Positions 41,697 to 48,545 of a stretch of 48,545 nt of DNA are shown piece by piece. This DNA comes from JARRNJ01 sp037385045. Its GTDB lineage: Bacteria > Pseudomonadota > Gammaproteobacteria > JASBUN01. A program made the position numbers and the translations under genes. The stretch's first letter is position 1; each line of letters begins with the position of its first letter. The notes under the pieces were generated by a model that was not told the DNA's origin, made no database searches, and saw nothing but the letters and a program-made list of their open reading frames with translations. The stretch is taken from positions 1 through 48,545 of the forward strand of contig JARRNJ010000039.1 of the NCBI GenBank assembly GCA_037385045.1. Reading direction: 5' to 3'.

Positions 41697-43619
41697 TCAG
41701 ACCTCCACTTGCACGCCCAGCTCCACTGCCCGGCCGGGCGGCAGCTGAAAAAACGGGGCCGGTGGCTGGGCGTTGCGCGCCATGAATGTGAACATGCGCT
41801 TGCGCCACAAGGCCATTCCACCCTTGGCGGCCGAGGGGATCAGGGTGGCATGCCCCAGGTAGTAAGCCGTCGTGTCCGGGTCCACGTTCGGGATCAGGTT
41901 GAAATCCCGGCACAGGCGCATGATCACCGGAATGTTCGGCGCCTGCATGAAGCCGTAGTGGGCAAAGGCGCGGTAGAAGCCTCCGCCCAGATCCTGAATC
42001 TCCAGCCGGTCGGCTGTCGACACCCGCGGGACTTCCTCGGTAAGGGTCGAGAGGACAATGACGTTTTCGTGCAGCACCTGGTTGATCTTCAGGTGATGCA
42101 GCAGCGCACCCGGCGCGCCCGGGTTGGGGCGGGTGAGAAATACCGCCGTGCCGGGAATCCGTGTGACGCCGTGCTGGCGAATGTCGGCAATCAGCAGATC
42201 CAGCGGCGCCGACCGCTCCTGCACCCGTTCCATCAGCAGTTGCCGGCCACGGTTCCAGGTGGACATGAGGAACAGAACGGCGAGCGCGACGGCCAGCGGC
42301 AGCCAGCCGCCCTCGGCGATCTTGAACAAGTTGGCGCCGAAAAACGCCAGGTCCACCACCAGGAACACGCCGCTGATTGCCGCCGCCAGCAACGGGTGCC
42401 AGCGCCAGCGTTTCCACATCACCAGGAAAGCCAGGCTGGTGGTGATGACCATGGTTGTGCTTACCGCCATGCCATAGGCGGCGGTGAGGCGGGTGGATGA
42501 CTCGAAGCCCAGCACCAGGCTGACGGTTGCGGCCATCAACGCCCAGTTGACGCTGGGGATGTAGATCTGGCCGATTTCCTCCGACGAGGTCTGGATCACG
42601 TTGAGCCGCGGGCTGTAGCCCATGAGAATCGCCTGGCGGGTGAGGGAGAACGCCCCTGAAATCACCGCCTGGGAGGCGATCACCGTCACCACCGTGGCCA
42701 GGGCAACCATGGGGTAGATCCCCCACTGGGGAACCAGATTGTAAAACGGGTGCACCGCCTCATCGGAATGGGCGAGGATCACCGCTCCCTGGCCGAAGTA
42801 GTTCAACAGCAGCGACGGCAGCACCAGGCCGAACCAGCCGAGGCGAATGGGCGCGCAGCCGAAGTGACCCATGTCCGCGTACAGCGCCTCGCCGCCGGTG
42901 ACCACCAGGAATACGCCGCCCAATACCAGGTAGCCGATCAGCCCGTTGTGGGCGAAGAATGCCAGCGCATGGACGGGATTGACCGCCGCCAACACGTGCG
43001 GTGTCTGGACGATGCCGAGCACGCCCATGAGCGCCAGGGTGGCGAACCACAACACCATCACCGGGCCGAACATCGAACCGATGCCGCCGGTGCCGCGATG
43101 CTGCAAAGCGAACAGGGCGACCAGAATCCCGATCGTGACCGGTATTACGTAGCTGCCCAGGTGCGGCGCGGCCACTTCCAGCCCTTCGACGGCGCTCAGT
43201 ACCGAGATGGCCGGCGTGATCATGCCGTCGCCGTAAAGCAGGGCGGCGCCGAAAATACCCAGCACGACCAATATTGCGCGGCGCATGCCCCGATTGCCGC
43301 GCAGCGGATCGAGCAGCGCCAGCAGCGCCAGGATGCCGCCTTCCCCGCGATTGTCGGCCCTCATCACGAACAGCAGGTACTTGACCGAGATGACCAGCAC
43401 CAGGGACCAGAAGATCAGCGACAGTACTCCGAGCACGTTGGCGGGGGTGGGGCCGATGGGATAGGTGCCGTAAAAACAGGCGCGCAGGGCATACAGCGGG
43501 CTGGTGCCGATATCGCCGTAGACGACGCCGAGCGCGCCGATGGTCAACGCAAGCGAGCGGCGCCTGGCGTTATCGGGACTGTGTTGGTCGGCAGCCGGGG
43601 CGGTAGCTGTCTGCTGCAT
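41697..43619 (-). CDS. kup: Low-affinity potassium transporter Kup
   Basis: Kup imports K+ by proton symport in the inner membrane. The 640-residue product has the family opening LTIGALGVVYGDIGTSPLYALRACFYG at about 25-51, then RADNRGEGGILALLALL, LYGDGMITPAISVLSAVEGLE and GGEALYADMGHFG, with 12 predicted TM helices up to about residue 460 and a C-terminal cytoplasmic domain ending in GRAVELGVQVEV. Length and motifs are complete. It is a single gene on the minus strand. Confidence 0.97.
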   Translation of the reverse strand: MQQTATAPAADQHSPDNARRRSLALTIGALGVVYGDIGTSPLYALRACFYGTYPIGPTPANVLGVLSLIFWSLVLVISVKYLLFVMRADNRGEGGILALLALLDPLRGNRGMRRAILVVLGIFGAALLYGDGMITPAISVLSAVEGLEVAAPHLGSYVIPVTIGILVALFALQHRGTGGIGSMFGPVMVLWFATLALMGVLGIVQTPHVLAAVNPVHALAFFAHNGLIGYLVLGGVFLVVTGGEALYADMGHFGCAPIRLGWFGLVLPSLLLNYFGQGAVILAHSDEAVHPFYNLVPQWGIYPMVALATVVTVIASQAVISGAFSLTRQAILMGYSPRLNVIQTSSEEIGQIYIPSVNWALMAATVSLVLGFESSTRLTAAYGMAVSTTMVITTSLAFLVMWKRWRWHPLLAAAISGVFLVVDLAFFGANLFKIAEGGWLPLAVALAVLFLMSTWNRGRQLLMERVQERSAPLDLLIADIRQHGVTRIPGTAVFLTRPNPGAPGALLHHLKINQVLHENVIVLSTLTEEVPRVSTADRLEIQDLGGGFYRAFAHYGFMQAPNIPVIMRLCRDFNLIPNVDPDTTAYYLGHATLIPSAAKGGMALWRKRMFTFMARNAQPPAPFFQLPPGRAVELGVQVEV

Positions 43620-43808
43620 GAAAGGCCCGCCGTCTCCAAATTCAGCATGGGCGCAGCCTGGCCTTGCGGCGGCCGTCCGTGACGGGGAACGGCGCCGTGT
43701 AGGTACGCACCCTGGTAACGTGAGTCACCACGCGGCGCCCCCGTTGCGCGGGTCGGGCAGGACCCTTGGGGATGCGCGTGAACGGCAATTATGCGCCCGC
43801 CCGGGGCG

Positions 43809-43853
43809 CGCGGGCAAACGCTCGCCCGGGGCGCGGGCAAACGCTCGCCCGGG
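43809..43853. repeat. 23-bp tandem repeat, two copies
   Basis: The unit CGCGGGCAAACGCTCGCCCGGG plus one G occurs at 43809-43831 and 43832-43853. It lies in the GC-rich gap between kup and the small gene at 43883, where no gene is supported (43620-43882). Confidence 0.85.
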
Positions 43854-43882
43854 TGTGGTTATGGCAGCCGGCAGGCCCGGTG

Positions 43883-44158
43883 TCAGTTGCCGGTACGGCG
43901 CACCGGCAACGGGTCGCGAAGCGCCGGATCCACGCGCCAGCGGTGGACCAGGTTGCGCTCATTGAGGCGGGCCACACATTCCCTGGCGTGTTGTTCCACT
44001 TCGGCGTGGGTGCCCGCGCGGCGGCCGGTGATCGACACGACGTCATTGGCGATCGCGTACTCGAACCAGTGCCCGCCGCCGGCCCCCGCGGGCGGCGCGG
44101 TGGGCGCAATCCAGACGACCCGGTACTCATTGCGGATGTTCATATGCTGCGTGTCCAT
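43883..44158 (-). CDS. Small hypothetical protein, about 91 residues
   Basis: The frame from ATG 44158 (or 44143) encodes MNIRNEYRVVWIAPTAPPAGAGGGHWFEYAIANDVVSITGRR followed by a helical segment HAEVEQHARECVARLNERN and VHRWRVDP. The alternation of strand and helix looks like a folded small domain, not a shadow frame, and nothing competes on the other strand. The ribosome site is weak, so the start is uncertain. Family unknown. Confidence 0.5.
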   Translation of the reverse strand: MDTQHMNIRNEYRVVWIAPTAPPAGAGGGHWFEYAIANDVVSITGRRAGTHAEVEQHARECVARLNERNLVHRWRVDPALRDPLPVRRTGN

Positions 44159-44349
44159 GGGTTGCGTGACCGTGGGGAGCGCGCACCGCCGTGGCCGGGC
44201 CGACCCGGCCAGTCCGGGCGGCGCGCAGAACCAGGATAGGTGCTGTGTGTTGCCGCAGTGTGACCCCGGCGTGCGGCGCGGGGGAGGTTGCCAGGTCTGC
44301 GCGCCCGGGGTACGGTTAGCGCTCCGATTCGCTTCGAGGAACAGGTTTG

Positions 44350-45114
44350 ATGCGCAAACCCTGGACGAGATGGCTGGGGTTGTTGCTGCTTGCGGCGGCA
44401 ACGACCATGACGGTGACGGCACGTGCCGGTGACCTCGATGCGGTAAAGCGCAATTTTGCCAAACGCTTTCCCAAGCTGGAGGTGAGAAAGATTGCCCCGG
44501 CGCCGGTGGACGGGCTTTACCAGGTTCTGGTGGGCAACCGGATACTCTACACGGACGCCAACGCCGACTACGTGCTGTTGGGCAACCTCATCGATGCGCG
44601 TACCCGGCAGAATCTCACCGCCAAACAACTGCATCAGTGGCTGCGGGTGGATTTTTCCAAATTGCCGCTGAGCGATGCCATCAAGGTTGTGCACGGCGAC
44701 GGCAGTCGTATCCTGGCGGTTTTCGCCGACCCGGACTGCCCGTTTTGCAAACGCCTCGAGCACGCCCTGCAATCCGTGCCGAACGTGACGGTATATACGT
44801 TCCTGTTTCCCATCGATCAGCTGCATCCGGGGGCGACCAAGCTGTCGGAGGCCATCTGGTGCGCGCCCGATCGCGCCAAGGCCTGGGAAACGCATATGTT
44901 GCACGGAACCGTCCCCAGTGCGCCCGGTTCGTGCAAGAACCCGGTGGCGCGCAACGTGAAGTTGGGGCATGAACTGGGCATCAGCAGCACGCCGACTCTC
45001 GTGTTTCCCGACGGAAACGTGGTGATCGGGGCGATCGGCGCACCCCGGCTGAATCAGCTGCTCGATGCCTATCGTGAGCTTCCCAAGCCGCCGGCCGGAG
45101 GGAAGGCTCGCTGA
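44350..45114 (+). CDS. dsbC: DsbC-like periplasmic disulfide isomerase
   Basis: DsbC corrects wrong disulfides in periplasmic proteins and is kept reduced by DsbD. The 254-residue product has a signal peptide (to about ATARAG, residue 27), an N-terminal dimerisation domain (LDAVKRNFAKRFPKLEVRKIAPAPVDGLYQVLVG) and a thioredoxin-like domain with the active site C130-PF-C133 in VFADPDCPFCKRLE. The cis-proline loop reads ISSTPTLVFPDG. The usual DsbC active site is CGYC; CPFC is a variant. A second cysteine pair (IWCAPDRA and GSCKNP) is present as in DsbC. The ATG at 44350 follows GAGGA; an intrinsic terminator lies about 230 bases after the stop. Confidence 0.85.
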   Translation: MRKPWTRWLGLLLLAAATTMTVTARAGDLDAVKRNFAKRFPKLEVRKIAPAPVDGLYQVLVGNRILYTDANADYVLLGNLIDARTRQNLTAKQLHQWLRVDFSKLPLSDAIKVVHGDGSRILAVFADPDCPFCKRLEHALQSVPNVTVYTFLFPIDQLHPGATKLSEAIWCAPDRAKAWETHMLHGTVPSAPGSCKNPVARNVKLGHELGISSTPTLVFPDGNVVIGAIGAPRLNQLLDAYRELPKPPAGGKAR

Positions 45115-45341
45115 CGGCGGGCCGGTCGCGGTCCCGGGTCGTGCTCGTGCAGCACGTCAGCGTGCCTGGGCAACATGCAATTGGCCGCGGGAAAGTCGTT
45201 TCGCGGATTCCGTTTGACGACACCCCGGCCGCCGGCCTGCCGCGGGCATGGCGGAGTACGCGCAGTCGGGGTTGCGCGTCGAAGGGAATCGTTGGCGTAA
45301 CGCGGGTTTCGATGCAGCGCTCAGCCTGGCCCCGACGAAGC

Positions 45342-45365
45342 AACCCGCGATCGCGGGTTTTCTTT
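45342..45365 (+). terminator. Intrinsic terminator downstream of dsbC
   Basis: The perfect palindrome AACCCGCGATCGCGGGTT (45342-45359) is followed by TTCTTT, a typical rightward terminator. It lies in the 308-base gap (45115-45422) between dsbC and the convergent barrel gene. The rest of the gap has no supported gene; a short RNA ending at this terminator cannot be excluded. Confidence 0.75.
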
Positions 45366-45422
45366 CACTGCGGTTGGGTTGCCGGCGCTCGGCAGGGGTG
45401 ACGCGGCTGTCGCCTGCGCGTT

Positions 45423-46193
45423 TCAGCGGTAGGCGCAAGAGATCATCGCGCCCACGCCCCAGTCGGGGCTGCCATCGGCAAACCCCTTGACCACGTAGCC
45501 CTGCAGCTTCCAATCGGGCGTGAGTTTGCGGGACACGAACGCCGTCAGCTCGCGGTGCGGTGACCCGGCGGCGCTCGATCGTTCGCGCAGGTCCAGAATC
45601 AGTCCGCCGCTGGTGACCCTGGAGAAGCGGTAGGCCGCTCCGAGTGAGCCGTACCAGACATTGTTGAGACGATAGCCGGACGGGTTGCCGAGCACCTTGT
45701 ACCCTAGGGTGGCGAACGGGGTCAGCTCGCCCATGAGCTTGTAGACGTCGGCCTGGAACGCATAGTCGTTCTTGCCGGTGCCCAGGCCTTTCTTTTCATC
45801 GGCAGTGGCAAATTTCACCTTGCCGGTTAGGTCCACCAGCGTTTGGGTTTCACGGCTCGAATACACGGAGTAGGTCGCCGATGCCACGATGTCGCCCAGC
45901 CCCGAGTCGGTGCGCCGAGGTGCTGTGCCGCCGGTGACCTGGCCCACGTCGGGGATGACGTTGCCGGGCCCGGTGATGCGGATGTAGGGCACGGTGAGTT
46001 TGTAGACCCAACGGCGGGACTCGTATTTGGCCACGACCGGAATGAAGGTGATATCGGTGGACTGGCTGCCGCCGTATTTGCCGGTGCTGTAGTCGATGCC
46101 GGTGGTCAACATCAGGCGTCCGGCGGCCGCCGATTGGGTTGCTGCGATCAGCAGTGCCGCGCTCACCACGGCAGCAGGCAAGTTTGGTCTCAT
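45423..46193 (-). CDS. Small outer-membrane beta-barrel protein (MetA-pathway transporter-like)
   Basis: A 256-residue protein with a signal peptide (AAVVSAALLIAATQSAAAG, cleavage near 24) and amphipathic strands throughout: GIDYSTGKYGGSQSTDITFIPVVAKYE, WVYKLTVPYIRITGPG, DIVASATYSVYS, and a C-terminal WGVGAMISCAYR close to the aromatic ending of barrels. The central pattern (KLTVPYIRITGPGN...GLGD) resembles the family annotated as transporters of the MetA phenol-degradation pathway (PF13557). The pore substrate is unknown. It is the third gene of the leftward DUF6502/DUF5666 operon, 79 bases after its neighbour. Confidence 0.75.
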   Translation of the reverse strand: MRPNLPAAVVSAALLIAATQSAAAGRLMLTTGIDYSTGKYGGSQSTDITFIPVVAKYESRRWVYKLTVPYIRITGPGNVIPDVGQVTGGTAPRRTDSGLGDIVASATYSVYSSRETQTLVDLTGKVKFATADEKKGLGTGKNDYAFQADVYKLMGELTPFATLGYKVLGNPSGYRLNNVWYGSLGAAYRFSRVTSGGLILDLRERSSAAGSPHRELTAFVSRKLTPDWKLQGYVVKGFADGSPDWGVGAMISCAYR

Positions 46194-46272
46194 TGTCTCC
46201 CTCGTATTGCTACTACTGAACTTCGGCGCGTCTGGCTCGCGTCAGCGGCCGCGGGCCGCCGCCGGTGCCGAC

Positions 46273-47817
46273 TCAGTCGCGCTCCGGCCGTTCCGTCTCG
46301 GGCCGTTCGATTTCGGGCCGCTCGACTTCGGGCCGCTCGACTTCGGGTCGTTGGACTTCGGGTCTTTCGATGGTAGGCCGCTCCAGTTCGGGCCTGTGGA
46401 ATTCGGGGTGCTGCACATCCGGCCTTTCCAGGGACGCCGCATGGTGGTGTTCAGCGCCATGGTGCTCGTGATGGGCCGGGTGCTCGATCGCGTGCCGCGC
46501 CGAGCCGGCGTCACTGCTCCCGCCGCGATTGGCGTGGCCGTGGTCGGTTTGGTTGGCTTCGCCGGTGCTCCGATGGTGCCTGCGTTCGGAAGTGCCAGTG
46601 TGCCGGTCCGTACGGGGGCGTTCGCGCTCGATCTGGATGCGCTCGGCCACCACCCGCTCGCCGCCGTCCGCGCGTTCCACGCGGGCGCGCACCCACACCC
46701 GCTCGTTCGGCCGCAGCTGCGCCGCACTGCCCTTGGTGAACTGCGTGGCCCGATTGACCGACACGGTCACCGAGCCGATCTGCACCTGGCCCGGCCCGCC
46801 GGACTTGCCGACGAATCCTTCGAGGTCCAGATGCTGGACTCGGCCCCCGAAGGGGACGGGCGGCTCGACCTGGACTCGTTCGGCTTGCAGCTGGCCGCCG
46901 ACGAGACGGCCGGTGACCTGCACCTGCTGGCCGGTGTTGACCTGCGGAGCCGAGTTGGTACGCACGGGTAGCCCGAAGATGTGGATGGTGCCATTGCCGC
47001 GGGCGGTGACCGGGCCGCGGATGCTGACTGCCGCGCGCGGGGGCGTGCGCAGGATGTGGGTGGCGGCGATCACGCCGGTGTCGGTGCGCAGTCCGCTGAC
47101 GACGACATAGGCGCCGGGCGCCAAGCCCATCGGCCCTTTCGCTTGCCCGGCAAACTGCGTGCGCGGGCCAAGCTGGACGGTCTGTCCCAATATGCGCAGA
47201 CGCCGGCGTTTGCGGTCAAAGTGGGCGATCGGACCCGCTACGGCGTTGAGCACTCGAATGGCGCGGGCGCGCACTTGGTCTCCGGTTCCCGCTGCGTTGA
47301 CCGACACCACTTGGCCGACGGCCAGGTCGTGAACCGAGCCCTTGCGGCCGTTGGCCCGCAGGGGCGTGTTGCGACCGTAGTGGATTTCGACGCCGTTGAC
47401 GCAAATGCTGCCGAAGCCGGTAACGGTGCCGACGATGCCGGTTCCTCCGATACCGCTGCCCCCGTTTTCCGCCGGTGCGCCGGTGCCGCCGATACCTTGT
47501 TCGGCGACGGCGCCGGTACCGCCCATACCGCCCGAGGCTGCCGTGGGTGGGGCGCCGGTACCGCCGATGCCTTCGTTCCGCGGCTGGCCCGGCGAGCCGG
47601 TACCGCCGATACCTTCGTTGCGCATTTCGTGCGGCGAGCCGGTGCCACCGATGCCGCTGCCCCCGCCGAACGCCAGTGTCCTCGGGGTGGGGGCGCCGCC
47701 GTTCTCGCAGGCGTTGCCGGCGTGGGTCACCGGGCTCACCGCCAGCGCGGCGGCCAGCAGCAAGCCGCCTGCCAAGACTGGCAGCGGAACTGCGGCGCTC
47801 AGACCTCGCGTGCGCAC
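46273..47817 (-). CDS. Secreted repeat protein: GIGGTG repeats, four DUF5666-like domains, His-rich segment, RPE repeats
   Basis: A 514-residue protein with a signal peptide (to about residue 33). Then six copies of GIGGTG (one is GMGGTG) at 55-127 separated by 5-8 residue spacers. Next, four repeated OB-fold-like DUF5666 units at about 128-198, 199-262, 263-330 and 331-405, each with G-x-V...G..V...T.....G....L..G..V.V and a VxVxG/VxVxA strand. A Ser/His-rich linker (HPAHHEHHGAEHHHAAS, about 446-462) could bind metal. The end is ten tandem pentapeptides of type xxRPE (463-512). The product is probably at the cell surface or in the periplasm; its function is unknown. It starts five bases after the DUF6502 gene. 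Confidence 0.85.
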   Translation of the reverse strand: MRTRGLSAAVPLPVLAGGLLLAAALAVSPVTHAGNACENGGAPTPRTLAFGGGSGIGGTGSPHEMRNEGIGGTGSPGQPRNEGIGGTGAPPTAASGGMGGTGAVAEQGIGGTGAPAENGGSGIGGTGIVGTVTGFGSICVNGVEIHYGRNTPLRANGRKGSVHDLAVGQVVSVNAAGTGDQVRARAIRVLNAVAGPIAHFDRKRRRLRILGQTVQLGPRTQFAGQAKGPMGLAPGAYVVVSGLRTDTGVIAATHILRTPPRAAVSIRGPVTARGNGTIHIFGLPVRTNSAPQVNTGQQVQVTGRLVGGQLQAERVQVEPPVPFGGRVQHLDLEGFVGKSGGPGQVQIGSVTVSVNRATQFTKGSAAQLRPNERVWVRARVERADGGERVVAERIQIERERPRTDRHTGTSERRHHRSTGEANQTDHGHANRGGSSDAGSARHAIEHPAHHEHHGAEHHHAASLERPDVQHPEFHRPELERPTIERPEVQRPEVERPEVERPEIERPETERPERD

Positions 47818-47822
47818 GATAC

Positions 47823-48545
47823 TTACCTCTCCTTGTCGTTGGGGCGGCCGTCCGGGGCGCTGAAATAGTAGACGCCGAAGTTGATACGCCGGGTGGCGTC
47901 GCCGCTGGCTGCGTCGCGCGACTGCAACTCGATGGCCCGGCGGTTGACGGCCTGCAGGGCCTCCATTCCCAGGCGTTCGGCCAGGGCGGCCAGGTCGCGG
48001 ACCGATTCCGTTGACAACCCGTCATAGTAGACGCTGCGTTCCAGGAACGGCGGTTGGCCGCCGCCGAGGTTGTGCGCCGCAGCCGCCAGATGGTCGCCCA
48101 CATTGCGTCCAAAGTAGTAGGCCTTTTCGTCGTAGCCCTTCTCCGGCACGAAGGCATCGACGTTGAGACAGACGCGGTCCTCGTTGTCGACCCGTGCCAC
48201 GCCCAGGCGCACCCATTCATCCAAAACCACGCGGGAACGGATGTCCTTGTTTACCGACTCCACCAGGCGTTCGAATGACAGGTCGCCGCCGTCGCTGGCC
48301 AGTCGCGCCAGGGGCAGGGGGCGGCCGCGCTGATCCTGGTACTCGGCGACCCCGGTCCATCGCGCCACCAGCTGCGCCCCCAGGGAAACGGTGCCGGGCG
48401 CGGTGTAGTCGCCGTAGCCCTCGCCGCGCAGCCGTTTGACGTCCTTACGGTGCACGCCGGTGAGGAGATTGATGCGGCTGTCGGATTGGCGCTTGCCTTG
48501 AATGCGGAAATCCCGTTCCGCCACCTCGACGTAGACGGATTTCAG
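47823..48545 (-). CDS. DUF6502 family protein (5' end cut by the window)
   Basis: The frame is open to the right edge (reading LKSVYVEVAERDF), so the true start lies beyond 48545; an internal GTG at 48524 is not needed. The visible 240 residues begin in the N-terminal helical DUF6502 segment: DFRIQGKRQSDSRINLLTGVHRKDVKRL looks like a DNA-binding-type helix-turn-helix. A middle region (LPLARLASDGGDLSFERLVESVNKDIRSRVVLDEWVRLGVARVD) and a C-terminal helical part follow. There is no signal peptide in view, so it is likely cytoplasmic and may regulate the operon. The stop is five bases before the repeat protein's start, so the two are co-transcribed. Confidence 0.85.
   Translation of the reverse strand: MKSVYVEVAERDFRIQGKRQSDSRINLLTGVHRKDVKRLRGEGYGDYTAPGTVSLGAQLVARWTGVAEYQDQRGRPLPLARLASDGGDLSFERLVESVNKDIRSRVVLDEWVRLGVARVDNEDRVCLNVDAFVPEKGYDEKAYYFGRNVGDHLAAAAHNLGGGQPPFLERSVYYDGLSTESVRDLAALAERLGMEALQAVNRRAIELQSRDAASGDATRRINFGVYYFSAPDGRPNDKER

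Noticed and set aside
47396..47660. Repeated GGTACCGCCGATACC-like DNA, considered as CRISPR or regulatory repeats
   Set aside because: The repeats are in frame and encode the GIGGTG peptide motif; spacers are short and coding.

Overview
The window is GC-rich, gene-dense chromosomal DNA from a gammaproteobacterium. The main clue is the housekeeping block: hemA-prfA-prmC diverges from a TPR lipoprotein gene, lolB, ispE, tRNA-Gln, prs, rplY, pth and ychF, an order typical of Gammaproteobacteria. A clade I nitrous oxide reductase cluster, a TRAP carbon-acid transporter and two c-di-GMP proteins fit a free-living, facultatively denitrifying organism, perhaps of the Chromatiales/Ectothiorhodospira type. 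The lineage is an inference; there is no rRNA in the window.

Layout. 1-10504: housekeeping genes for haem, translation, lipoprotein sorting, isoprenoids and PRPP, with tRNA-Gln followed by a tandem repeat array built from its own 3' end. 10524-16056: two large membrane GGDEF/EAL proteins on either side of an elongator tRNA-Met. 16254-27774: a leftward catabolic operon under a divergent IclR regulator. In transcription order it encodes a phosphoketolase/transketolase-like ThDP enzyme, a DUF1537 sugar-acid kinase, a class II aldolase, a TRAP transporter (dctP, dctQ, a broken dctM), a possible remnant of glcD, and glcE-glcF. 28317-36667: nosRZDFYL plus a DsrE-family gene, preceded by an FNR/DNR-like site; nosD is broken by an internal deletion. 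36750-45114: an Fsr-like MFS transporter, a radical SAM protein, a diiron ferritin-like protein, hypothetical proteins, the potassium transporter kup and a DsbC-like disulfide isomerase. 45423-48545: a leftward operon of a DUF6502 protein (cut by the window edge), an unusual repeat-rich secreted DUF5666 protein and a small outer-membrane barrel.

Working model. The IclR operon probably imports and phosphorylates a small sugar acid or ketose, splits it with the aldolase and/or the phosphoketolase-like enzyme, and oxidises a two-carbon product by glycolate oxidase. The substrate cannot be read from the sequence. The nos cluster should reduce N2O under low oxygen if NosD is intact in the living cell. 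dctM and nosD each lack roughly 25-33 conserved residues with a frame change, so either both systems are decaying or the assembly dropped short segments; raw reads would decide. The least familiar items are the phosphoketolase-like operon and the DUF6502/DUF5666/barrel operon.
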